A DNA stretch of 64,000 nt from Phalacrocorax aristotelis (Eukaryota; Chordata; Aves; Suliformes; Phalacrocoracidae). Of the stretch, positions 9,676 through 20,100 are shown one piece after another. The notes under the pieces are model-generated. The model was not told the origin of the DNA, made no database searches, and saw nothing but the letters and a program-made list of their open reading frames with translations. The position numbers and the translations under genes were made by a program. The stretch lies in NCBI RefSeq assembly GCF_949628215.1, contig NC_134281.1, positions 42,738,512-42,802,511 on the forward strand. The letters are read 5' to 3'. How positions within the stretch are numbered: position 1 is the first letter of the stretch; every line of letters starts with the position of its first letter.

Positions 9676-11060
9676 CTGTCCACGCACAGCTGTGCGTATG
9701 TATCCACGTAGGTATGTGCATAACCACACACATGATACATATATGTATGTGTATATAGTGGGGGGTTACGTGCCCTGGAGCCGGTGGCTTCCTCCCTGGC
9801 GGCAGTGGGATGCGGACCCCCGGGCGGCAGCCTCCAGCTCTCCCAGCCCTGCAGCAGAGGTGTTTTGTGCCAATCGGGTGCAGTCACTGCACGACCCTCC
9901 TGTCCCAGGGCTGCTCCTGCTGCCCACAGGCCAAACCGGTACAAGCCAGCGGGTCCCCTGGGCTCGGGGGGTTTGGGCGTCCAGGCGAGGGGCCGCAGTG
10001 GGCCTCTCCCACCAGGCCTGTTAGGCCCTGCAGCGGGTGCGCCTGTTATTTCCCATTGCATCCTTTAATGGTAGAGGCAAAAACCAAAAATCAGTATCAA
10101 AAGCGCTGGTGGCATTGCTATCATTCCGGGGTTGGCACAATCCCTGGGGATTTTGTCCCGGCGGGGGTCTCTGCCGGGTCCCCTTGGTTGCACCCAGGGT
10201 CAGGGCAGGGTTACAGGGGGAGAACTTTCAGGAACGCCTGGATGGCTTCAGCCCACCAGACACATTTCCAAGTCATTGAGACTTGCGCTGCTGAGCAAGG
10301 GAAGAGGCACTCCCGAGAGCCCTACGCTGCCCGATGCTGTGCGCAGGACAGTCGCACGCCGCCAGCAGATGCTTACATGGCTAATAAAATCTGGGATAAG
10401 CCCCCAACAATTACACAGCACAAAGGACGGGAGGCTGAAACTGTTTTCTGCAGTTGCACCACAGAAACAAAATCTGATTTTTTTCTCCCCAGTCATTAAA
10501 TTCAAGAAATATCTCCAGATTTTCAGTGTCGCTAAGCTCCAAACTTTGGTGCAAGTGACTTCTGCCCTGCTTGGCAAAAGGAACCCGCGGGCAGGCCTCC
10601 TGCACGTGCAACGCAGACGAAACACTGAATCTCCATGGAAAATCCTGCCTCTTGCCCACGGTCTGGAAAATCAGTACGTGAAGGCGAAGTGGATAGAGCA
10701 GAGGAGGACACCGGACACCTGAGTGGAAGGGGAGGGTGGCTGCGCCCGGCTGCCTCCCCTGTCTGAAGAAGACTGCAGCAAAGCCGTTTTGCCCTCTTTG
10801 CTCTTCCCAGAGCCTTTGAGACACCGGGATGGGATGCTCCAGGGGAAGAAGACTGCTCCCACGCGTGTGGGCCAGCGCGGGTGTGCTCAGTGCCCTCCAG
10901 CCACGGGACTGCGAAGGAGGCAGCCGCCAGACAGCGCTCCCCTCGCAGGGGAGAGGCCCTTTGCAGTTCCTGCCGGGGCCCCCGTTCTTCAGCCCACCCC
11001 TTCGGGTGGTTTTATGGGAGCTTGGAAGTCTCTGCAGCTGCTGGGGCAGTGGGAGGCCAG
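9676..11060. other. Moderately GC-rich non-coding segment
   Basis: This is a transition zone after CpG island 2. A short alternating TG/CA/TA patch lies at about 9690-9757. Several open frames of 100-230 codons exist in multiple overlapping frames of the same DNA, as expected for GC-rich sequence with few stop codons. None has a recognisable domain, signal peptide or family resemblance. I see no defined gene. Confidence 0.5.
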
Positions 11061-11350
11061 GTACCCCAGCACACAGGTACCCCTGGTTCACAGGTGCCCC
11101 AGCACACAGGTACTCCTGTACTCAGGTACCCCAGAACGCAGGTATCCCTCTATACCTGCATATGGGTACCTCAGCACACAGGTACCCCAATATACTGCTA
11201 CACCTGCATGCAGGTACCCCGTTACACAGGCACCCCAGCACTCAGGCACCCCAGTACGCCACTATGTACGCACACCAGTGCTCCAGCGCACCGCTGTACC
11301 TGCACACGGGCACCCCAAAATGCATCCCTCAGCACGCAGGTACCCCATCA
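11061..11350. repeat. 16-bp minisatellite (unit GTACCCCAGCACACAG)
   Basis: About 16-17 imperfect units are arranged head to tail. The consensus is GTACCCCAGCACACAG, and the unit junction creates repeated GGTACC sites. Most units are 16-17 bp; a few longer units (about 24 and 32 bp) look like partial or double units, which points to slippage or unequal crossing-over. Unit divergence increases to the right. All frames translate to repetitive Thr/Pro/His/Tyr-rich peptide, which I consider incidental. Confidence 0.85.
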
Positions 11351-12157
11351 CCCCCCGCCGCCCCTGGCAGTGCCACGTGCCCCGCGCAGCTCCGTGCTGG
11401 GCTCACCGGGGATTTTGCCGTGCTCTGGAGCAGGCGAGGTTCGTGCAATTTGCCTTTAATTACAAACGTCACGAGACTGACTCCAAAGGCGATGCCAAAG
11501 GCCTTTATAAATTACTAGCTAACTTGATTTAAAAAGTGTGATCGCAGGAAGTAACGAAGGTTGCTTCCCCTTGTTGCGACAAACCTGCTTTCGGCCCCCG
11601 GACAACGGCAGCAGGGCTGCGGCGTCACTGGATTTCTTAGGAAAAGTTACCAGCGGCCTGCGAGACAGCTGGAATTCATATTAGAATATTTTTAACGTGC
11701 TCTTACAAATACTTTGGCATACGCCTATTCCACTCCTTTTAATGATGTTGACTTCATTTCCTTTAATACGGGGGAAAAAATGCTACACCAACAAGCCTTA
11801 ATTAATTTAATAAGAAGAAACAATAATAAATAATTCCAGTTGCATTACTGCAGGGTTGCAAAATACAGATCAGAGTGTTTGACTGATAAAACCAAACAAC
11901 TTTGCAGCTAAGTTTTTTAGACCGCCACATCGATGGGCTCCTCTGCCCCCTCCCCTCCTTTCCTCTCCTCTCCCCTCTGGAGCCTGACACCGTGCATCAG
12001 GGGCTCAGGAGCTCCCAAGCTATTTTTAAAACCAGTCCCATTTACCACCCAGCCCAGCTGCAAACCTGGTGGCAGGGCGTGCAGCACCTCCGTGCCTCAG
12101 CCCGCTGGCGGGTGCAACCATGCAAGTGGGGGTGCCGGGGTGCCCCGGCTGGCTCTC
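11351..12157. other. Non-coding spacer between minisatellite and TG/CA block
   Basis: Mixed-composition sequence with an AT-rich centre (about 11680-11840) and a CT-rich patch (about 11940-11985). I see no gene, RNA or recognisable repeat. Confidence 0.5.
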
Positions 12158-12445
12158 GTATGTGCGTGTTGCATGCGAGCACATGCACATGTGTATATGC
12201 ATATCCATGATGTATACAGGTGCATGTTTGTATGTGTGCGCACACGCTCGTACACGAATGTGCGTGCTGTGCGTTGTCAGTCCGTGTACGGATGCTGGTG
12301 TGCGTGCGTGCAGACAAGGCTGCACGCACGGCTGCACGTCTGTGCGCATACCCGTGCACGTGCGTGCACGCCTGTCCGCACACGGGTGTGCAAGCCCTGT
12401 GCGCACGCACACGTGCGTGCGCCTGCACCCTCCTGCATGCACGCG
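12158..12445. repeat. Alternating TG/CA/CG-rich block, Z-DNA-prone
   Basis: Roughly 290 bp consist largely of alternating purine and pyrimidine: TGTGCG, GCACGC, ACATGCACATG and similar runs. CG steps become more frequent towards the right, where it joins CpG island 3. It is an imperfect, probably old (CA)n-type microsatellite. CG and CA/TG alternation is the classic sequence requirement for left-handed Z-DNA. Confidence 0.75.
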
Positions 12446-12760
12446 CGCCCCTGCACGCGCCCGCCCGCCCTCCGCTGCCGGCCCCGCGCGCCGGCACCGC
12501 CCGGCGGGGCCCGCGGCGCCCCCTGGAGGCGCCGGGCCGCCACCCGCCCCGCCCCGCCCCGCCCCGCCCTCCCGCCGCCCCCGCCCCCCCCGCCCCGGCA
12601 GCGGGGCCGGGCGGCGCAGCGCCCCCTCCCGGCGGGTGAGGAGCGCCGGCCCGCGGCGGCCCCGCCTTGCGCTTGTGCCTGTGGCGGCCGCGGGGGGCGC
12701 TGCTGGGCCCAGGTGGCGGCGGCCGGGAGAGGAGGCCACCCTTCGCTTCCAAACACCAGC
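12441..12760. promoter_or_regulatory. CpG island 3 with stacked GC boxes
   Basis: A short, extremely GC-rich island. Positions 12544-12570 contain four to five overlapping CCGCCCC units, i.e. adjacent Sp/KLF GC boxes. GCGCCCCCT-type cores at 12515-12529 and 12618-12632 resemble CTCF sites on the minus strand. There is no TATA or CCAAT box nearby and no recognisable coding sequence. It may be a third promoter, an insulator or both. Confidence 0.75.
12515..12529 (-). promoter_or_regulatory. CTCF-like motif CCTCCAGGGGGCGCC
   Basis: Read on the minus strand this matches the core CTCF consensus CCASYAGRKGGCRSY at 14 of 15 positions; the mismatch is T for A at position 3. A second, weaker match on the same strand lies at 12618-12632 (CCGGGAGGGGGCGCT, two mismatches). 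GC-rich islands produce such motifs by chance more often than AT-rich DNA does. Confidence 0.4.
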
Positions 12761-14067
12761 AAAACCGGGGCAGATAATCCGGATTAAAACTTCAAAGCAA
12801 AACGTGGCTTTGGGCAGCTTCACTCGCACTTTGCCCGTGGCTTCCCTCAGCCGCCGTGTGTGGATCCTGCCTCGGCAGAGCCAGGCCTTCCCTGTCCCGC
12901 CACCTGCGCCTGGGAAGGGGAAGGTCGGCTGTTCCCTGCCCCTTCCCTGCTTGGGGCAGGGTCACCTCCGTAATCCCACGGGGATTTTGGAGGGGAAGGG
13001 AGGAGGCAGACACCGTGCTCCCTGGGGAAACCAAGGGCACGTTTCCCACAACCCACCTCCTCCAGGGACACTATCAGCGCCAGCCCTCAGAGGCTGCCCT
13101 GAGGGAAAGACCCCCGTCTGCAGTGAGTCTGTGAGGACCCCAGTTAGTGCTGAGGTTCTTCCCTCTCTTTACCTAAAGGAAAGTATGCTTTTTCACGTGA
13201 CTGAGCAGATCTCCCACAGGAGACAAAACGTGCTCAGTAAAATGGGAGATAGGCAGGTGGCTTCAGCAGTGGGGAACATTAATACACAACGACAGGTCTC
13301 CAGCTGATGTGCATTGATGGACTTGCACTCCCTTCACATGCTAATTTACACCAGCTGTTGGCTTGGCCTGGCCTGCTGATGGTCTTAGAGGTGGATGTAC
13401 CTCGTCCGGCCTCCCCCTTCCTAACCAGCCTAGTAAAGGCAGCTCCGAGGAGTTTATTTAGCATGACCGTTAATGCCAGTAAGGGTTTCAGAGCAAAAAA
13501 GTATTTATCTGGTTGTTTGCTGTTAGTGCTTTCTGGTTTTAGCTATAAAATATTGCAAACTGCTGAATAACCACTGCCTGTTACCTTAGGTCTGTCACCT
13601 TTTTGTTTTAGCCTGAGGAAAATGATCCTCATGCACTGGGAGTGTTGCTGTGAAGGACATTTCCTGGTATTTCGCTGAATGACATTGATGTACGTGCAAA
13701 AGGATGATGTAACACTTCATGTTAGAGGTATAGACGAATGTATATACTGCCGCGTTGGTATAACCACCCATAGAAATGCTAATATTGATGTTAGAGAGCA
13801 GGCAAATTCTGTACCTCGGTGTGTGTATGCACAGATTTGAGTGATATTTTCCTTGGGCCTTCCGGGATTGGTTTTCTGAACCTCAGTAGAAATCTCATCT
13901 TACACCAAATTTTAGAGATTCTAACCTGACAGAGGACTTCCCAACATGGGTCATATAAATGTTTTGTGGCTGCTTCTGTGGGTGGCTTGCTTGCTGGTGT
14001 TCACTAAGTGAAAATACGAGTTTTTACCCACCCAGCCCATTTTTTTTTACCCATGTAATAAAATATG
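12761..14067. other. Non-coding transition from CpG island 3 to AT-rich DNA
   Basis: GC content and CpG frequency fall over a few hundred bases. I see no coding exon, RNA gene or identifiable transposon. Open frames running in from the island (up to 412 codons, about 12069-13307) cross compositionally different sequence without any conserved domain. Confidence 0.5.
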
Positions 14068-14082
14068 ACACTAGAGGGCGGC
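14068..14082 (+). promoter_or_regulatory. CTCF-like motif ACACTAGAGGGCGGC
   Basis: It matches the CTCF core consensus CCASYAGRKGGCRSY at 14 of 15 positions; the only mismatch is A for C at position 1. It lies in AT-rich DNA immediately after ATAAAATATG, so GC composition does not explain it. Its orientation is opposite to the motifs in CpG island 3, about 1.5 kb to the left. Confidence 0.5.
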
Positions 14083-14499
14083 CTGTTAATGTAATTCAGT
14101 AATGAAGTTGTAGTGGCTGCACGTGGAGACGCAGCGCTGACCCCCACCGTGGCTGGAAGCAGGCTGGGAACGGCGCCTTCCCCCCCTCTGAGACAACCAC
14201 CACTGCCCTGAGACGTGGGGAGTATCCAGAATGTAATACCAGAACCCAAAATAATAAATATTCCTAAGAAACATGATTTGCCAGCAGACCAACGCGATTA
14301 GTGATGTCTCTCGAGTAGTCCCGCATTTAGCACTTACTCCAGCTCAGCGGAGGAGGTGGCAGGACCTACCCCATGCGTTCCCTGATGCCAAACTTGTCCT
14401 CCCGCAAACCATTGCACCTGTGTTTACAGCTAAATGACAGTCCTGCAGTTGCAGCCTGGTTTTAGGAGTCTGCACTATAGTTCACTTAATATAGTCCCC

Positions 14500-14640
14500 A
14501 CTGATGGCTCACTCTCAGTCTCTGCACAGCCGTCCTGTGACCAAGGAGTTCTCTTACAGTTCCAGAGACTGGTTTCCTTGTGTCAAATGAGGTTAATAGC
14601 TGCATGCAATTTAATTAATTAAAGACTGTGAATATTTTTA
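14500..14640 (+). mobile_element. Probable MIR-type SINE relic
   Basis: A diverged stretch follows the order of the MIR core and 3' region: CTGTGACCAAGG, then a pyrimidine-rich segment, then TTTCCTTGTGTCAAATGAGG and TTAATAGCT. These correspond to the familiar MIR segments with 'TTTCC.. TCTGTAAAATGAGGATAATA'. Divergence is high and the ends are unclear. Confidence 0.45.
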
Positions 14641-14824
14641 GAACACCAGCCGCAGCATGCGTCAGAAATACCAGGTATTATCTAAGTATGCGGTGCTGTC
14701 ATTATTGATATTTACATTTTGTACCGCCTAGAAGATAGGATATCCTTGTGGTAGGTTGCCGACAGTAATACCTTTCTCCCCAGATTTAAAATCTGCGTGT
14801 CAAATGTGAGCCAACAGGCAAAAG

Positions 14825-14832
14825 TGACGTCA
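14825..14832. promoter_or_regulatory. Perfect CRE palindrome TGACGTCA
   Basis: The full 8-bp cAMP-response element is present. It includes a CpG in an otherwise CpG-poor region, which would normally be lost by methylation-driven decay unless recent or constrained. A second perfect copy (16891-16898) lies within the old LINE described below. Confidence 0.3.
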
Positions 14833-14839
14833 GACAGAC

Positions 14840-16035
14840 TGAGGTAAGACCAAGGGCACAGGACACAGTACTGTGTGCACTGGCAGAGTTTTTTAGGCTG
14901 TGACGCTGTAGGCTGTTGCACATGGACAGGTGGCTTTTAAGGCATCCTTGCAGCTTGCTGTGCAATAGCTTCAAGAGGCTTTGAGTGCTGTGAGACTATC
15001 AAAGGTAATTCAGCATGTTCACCATGAAAGGAGAGAATGTTTTAAGCTGAACTTCAGTGAGACTTTCTTGTTGTCTGGAGCAGAAATTGGCCTGAAGTTA
15101 CAGATGGAAAGAACTTAAATTAGTGGCCCCTTTTCTGAAAACTGATGTTCCTTAGCATTTAGCAATAACATGTCCTCAGTTTTTGCTAAATTGCAAACGA
15201 GTAATTAATTTTTCAGCACTTGTGCAGAATACTTTAAAAATGGAAACATGAAAGTCTTCTATTAAAATGAAGTTGATAGTATGCACCTGCCACTAATGTA
15301 CTGTACACTGTGTCTTCCACTCATTATAGTGATGATTTGGGTTGAGATCAAGAGTCATATAGTGAAAATCACTTCAACACGTGCCTGTTCATATGCATAA
15401 ACTCCTGTGTACCAGATGGCAAAATATAATGACATCTTAAACAGCTAATTGCATAAACCTTGTAATGCAGATAATTGCTGAACCAAAGTATGAGTTAATA
15501 ATTTCCCACTGTATTGCTTGGCTTGACACTAATTCTAAAGGAAAGTTGTGACAATTCTAACACACTAAAGTTCACCAAGCGGTAATTAAAACTAGCACTT
15601 AAAATCATTCGACTTTCAAACCCTTAATTACAATTCAGTGGAATCACTTTGTAGAAATCTAACATTTATAGATAGTTACATGATAGCTGATATTTCATCA
15701 TCGTCCCTTTCATGGTGTTCTTCTAAGGCATGCTTCAGGAAGCATGTGGCTCACTCTGGAAGTCTAAACTTGTAACAATTTCTGTACCAGCGGCCACTGG
15801 GAGGCTCTTGGAAAACAGTGGCCAGGACTAGGAGTGAACATACATACCGTTGTAAGATTTTTCACGGTTTACCCTTAAAGCAGCATGGCAAGTAGTTGTT
15901 TTCAATCACTTGATGATATATAAGAGTAAATAAGCAGCAAGCCACTACAATGAAACATACCAGTTTTCAAAGAGTGGGTTTAAGAATTGAATTGTTTTGG
16001 TTGGGTTGATAACACACATACTGACCTCAAAGACA
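14840..16035. other. AT-rich non-coding DNA with a TAAT-dense patch
   Basis: There are no coding or RNA features. Between about 15430 and 15680 there are many homeodomain-type cores (TAATTG, TTAATAA, TTAATTAC, CTAATT) with low simple-sequence content. Two short inverted repeats occur: 15729-15746 (CATGCTTC/GAAGCATG) and 15792-15823 (GGCCACTG/CAGTGGCC with a 16-base loop). Confidence 0.45.
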
Positions 16036-16039
16036 GGCC

Positions 16040-17130
16040 TCTAATACATCATCAGCTGTTACCATATATTGGAAAAGGTGCCACGGGACTGAAACGATGA
16101 AGAATGGAAATATAATTAATGATGGTAAATACAGTTTTAGGAGAAATAAGCCTTATCAGACAGACCCAATTTCTTTCCTTGATGAGGCGCATCAAATCAT
16201 GTGATGAAGGTAAAGACTGAATGATAAAGGTCAATGAAGAGATGTGATATTCATTTTTTATGGAGATTAGAATTAACACTGTGTGATATTCTGATCAAAA
16301 AACATTAGAAATAGCAACAGAGCATGCACTAATTAGATTAGGAATTGGCTAACAGCCTGTTAAAAAGTAGCTATGAATTAGGAAGCATTCTCAAACAGGA
16401 GAGTTTTACCAGGATCAGCATCAGGTCAGATGCTAGTCAATGTTTTCTTCAATGATTGGGATGTAAACGCTATAAATTCACAGCTGATAAATCTGAGGAT
16501 GACAGGAACATTGGTGGAGTGACAGACAATGATGAGAATGACACTCCAAGTGATCTCAGTTGCTTGATGAGCTGAGCCCATTCAAACACAATTGGTTTTA
16601 ATACAGACAATATAAGATTATGTGGTTTCTGATGCTTGTGCTTTTAAACAGTCATTGGAAAACTGGAGAGGGTGCAGAAAAGAGCCACAGAGAGGATTTC
16701 AGGGCTGAAGAAAGTGCTTAATGGTAAAAGACTTAAAGCACTCGATCTGCCTAGCTTACTGGAAAGAAGACTGAGACGTGACATGAGCGTAATGTGTAAG
16801 TATTTAAGTATCTATAAGATCTGTCTGGAATTATCTGCTGGATACTGATGACATTTTTAATCTTTCAGCGAAAAATTGATATCTGCAAGCTGACGTCAAG
16901 CAAACTCAAGTGAGAATTTAGGAGGTTTTTTTTTAAATAGCAAGAGTGGCTGACGGCTATCTTTCAAGGCACAAAGTGGATATGGTCTTTTTCTGATATT
17001 TTCAAAGCAAGAGCAGACGACCTGCTGTAACAAAAAACAAGTCAGTGCATCTAATGCAGGGGCAATGTCACATGATGAGTTGTACTATATCAAGGGACTT
17101 TCTCTAGCCTTCAATGCTGTGAGTCTATAC
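16040..17130 (+). mobile_element. Ancient, heavily decayed CR1-clade LINE
   Basis: The order of recognisable pieces follows the 3' half of a sauropsid CR1-clade LINE on the plus strand. First comes 'GATGAAGAATGG..ATAATTAATGATGGTAAAT.CAGTTTTAGGA', then 'GGAATTGGCTAACAG'. Near 16405-16540 a reverse-transcriptase remnant is followed by a decayed 'AAATCTGAGGATGACAGGAACATTGGTGGAGTG' segment in two parts. Next is 'GAGAGGGTGCAGAAAAGAGCC' near 16665 with 'GGAAAGAAGACTGAGACG' further on. A tail near 17000-17130 resembles the usual ending before 'CTATGAGTCTA'. No frame stays open; substitutions, small indels and at least one internal deletion have destroyed it. It is far older than the CR1 at 31.3 kb. 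The exact subfamily cannot be set by eye. Confidence 0.6.
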
Positions 17131-17134
17131 ACAC

Positions 17135-20100
17135 CAGCAGAGACATTTCGTAAGGATTTAGGAGCAGGAACGTACACCTGTGCAAAGAAATAATCAAGTA
17201 ATAACAGGTCTAACACATTTCATGGGCTCTCTAGACCCAGGCCAGGTGTGCAGATATCACACATTCACATATATCTAATAATGTATTATTTTAAAAGATA
17301 GAGATCGAGTTTATGTGCTGATGGACCTGCATGAAACCACCAAAAGGCAGTGCTCTACCAGTAGGTTTGTCACCCCTTGCCTGCCTTCTGGCACAAAATA
17401 GCTAATTCCTCAGAGCTCTGTGCCTCTGCTCTCTGGTAAAGGAGAAGCAGTGATCCCACCTCCAGGCATCTTTTACCTGGAACTCTGTTTCATTGACAGT
17501 GTGAATAAGATAGTCCTGGACTGGAGTGGGTTGCAGGCAGAATATTAGGCTGAAGCTTCACCCTAAGCCTCTTTTTCTGAAGCAGTCCTGCCTCAACAAT
17601 TGATTCCCACAGGAAATGCTGACAGTCACTTGTCCTGCTGCTCACACAGCTTCCTGCCTCTGCAGCCATACATAGCCACCACAGCAGTTCCCACACATGT
17701 ATCCTATGTGTTGTTTGCATCCTACAAGCCTGTTCCCCTCTCACCCCTCCAAAAAGTTCAACAACTGTCGAAATGATGAAAAAACACAAGCCATTTCAAG
17801 ACTTTACCACCACACAGTGCCTCCAATTACAGCTCAGTGTAATGCAGAAGGAAGAGATAGCAGGGGCTCTATCCCATTTACTTCGGCTTTAGCATGTTCT
17901 TGGGGGTCTCCCATCTAAGTTCGGACAAAGCACATCTCAGCCTACCCTAATGACATCCTAGCCCCTGATGAAAGCTGGGAGCTAAATGCTATAAAATCAA
18001 AGAGCGTAGACTGATTCTGTGCAGGATGTCAGAGTGAAGGCTCAGCACAATCCCTTCTGCTCTTAAATGTATTTATTAGCCCATGAAACGTAACTACCAG
18101 GTGTCTGTGTTGTTACTAATTTTACAGATGGATATAACCAGTTCTGATACGAAATATTTTCATGCTCAGGTCTTCCCTACTGCTCCCTGCAGTCTCTCCA
18201 CCCCCCCTTGCTGTGGATCAGCAGCTGCCTTCCTCTGTGGGAGTGTTATAGTGTTTTCAGTCTATACTAAGCATCCTCTGTAAAATCTCAACTCAGGTGA
18301 CTGAGTCAGGCTCTGCAAAGTAACTCCCTCCAGTAGAGCTCACAATGCTTCATGTGATGCATGAAGAGACGGCACATTTTTGTGTATCCATCTCCTAATT
18401 ATTTACTTGAGGCAGTCTCTCAACTGTCTGTAGCTAGCTGGGGTTTACAGCCTAGGGTCTGGCCTTCCCTCACACTCTCCACCAACTGCAAGGTAAATGT
18501 GCCTCCAGGTGGTCCTGGTGGTTTCCCTGAGAACACTGTTCTCTAGGGCAATTTCAGTACAAACCTCTATGAAATGCATCCATTTTATTCATTGGCCATA
18601 TATATAAGTGAAGAACGTCATTGATGGTATTTCAGTCTATGTATCTGCACCATAACTACTACAACTTCTCCATATGAGAGACACTGATAACTCAACAGCA
18701 AGCCGAATAAAAAAAGACACTGAGCAGCATTATTAATTGATAACTCAAATGCCAAAAGTTTGGGGGACATTGAAATTGTCCCTGATGGCAAAGCCTGGAC
18801 AGCTAGATAGTCTCAGGGTCTTAGGTAGAGATTGATCCTTTGGCTGATGACCTGCCTTTTGGGCTTGCAGTGATGCTGGTAATTAACTCTAAACAGGAAA
18901 TTGTCCCACTGATCAACTCAGCAGCTTAAAATGAAACACAAGCTAAATAATTTGCTGGGAAGGATGTAATCTGAGGAACTTCTTTATCTTTAAAATAGCT
19001 GATAGATCCAGGATGTGGTGGTATGATATGAAGGTGACTTATTTCTCAATCTGTGAAGATAAATTGGTCTTCCTCTTTTCTTTCGATAAAAAGAAGTCTG
19101 ATGTGGGTATGTTATCTTCCAGACGTGGAAATCTAGAAAACAAGACAAAATATGTTGTCATATCTCTTTACTGCTCTTTGCAACATTGCTTTCTGCTTAG
19201 GATTTCTAGATACCTACTCTATCAATGTGGAGGTAGTGTAAAAACAATTTCTGATACTGGATTTTATCAAAACAGTTAAGAAAAAGTATTGAAAACATCA
19301 CATGCATTTTGAATTTTAACAATAAATACTGCTTAAATTGAATCTATCTCCACCATTACCTTCCTAACCAGAACTAAGTAACATTCAAATAGTGCCAATG
19401 TAATAAATATTCACTAAACAGGAACATAACTCAGAGTTCTCCTACCTGGCTGCAGCTGTCTGGTACTCTTCAGAGGAGGAGCCATCTTCTCATCTTCTCT
19501 CCTCTTCAGGAGGAAGAGTCATCCACCACATTTTAGCTTCTCCTAAAACTGCATGCCTATCTTTGCTATGCATCATATGAGTCTTGATACCCAAAACCAT
19601 CAGAGACAGACTGAAAGATCTGCTGATAGGTAAAGAAGATACTCTGGAAATAGTGGGCCTCCAAATTCTGTTCTCTGTGGAGCATTTGCCCTCTGCCACT
19701 AGCCCAGTAAAATAGCCTTATAAAACACAATATCATCTGGAAGGTGAATCAGCTCCCACAACTGGTAAAAATCACTGGAGATCTATCACGTTTCCAGATG
19801 AACACCTGGCAACAGATTTTCTTTACCTTGCCTAATTTGCCTTTGATTTCTAAGACCCTAAGGCACTTTGACATCAGAAAATAGTTCAGTCAATACAAAA
19901 AAGAAATGCACCTCTCTTAGCATCATTTCTCAAATAGTTCTTTCACGCTCTGCTATCGCGCCGTGTGTAATTACTTGCAGGTGTCAGCTGGAACATGGTG
20001 TCTTTTGTCTTCTCAGATGTTTTGGCCAGCAGGGACCCAACACACTTTGGTTTACCGAGATTAAAGGGTTGGCTGTCGGTTTAAATGACCACTGGAAAAG

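Noticed and set aside
9320..10024. 234-codon plus-strand frame across the GGGA tract
   Set aside because: The central part is a Gly/Arg/Glu repeat created by the purine tract, and the flanks have no protein-like features.
10132..10722. 196-codon plus-strand open frame with fairly normal amino-acid composition
   Set aside because: It has no recognisable domain, and overlapping long frames occur in the same GC-rich DNA on both strands. Chance is more likely, although a homology search would settle it.
11061..11350. CRISPR-like regular repeats
   Set aside because: The 16-bp units are directly adjacent with no unique spacers, and the sequence is vertebrate. It is a minisatellite.
12069..13307. 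412-codon plus-strand open frame
   Set aside because: It runs through the TG/CA block, CpG island 3 and ordinary DNA, and is open mainly because GC-rich sequence lacks stop codons. Large overlapping frames exist on both strands and no domain is visible.
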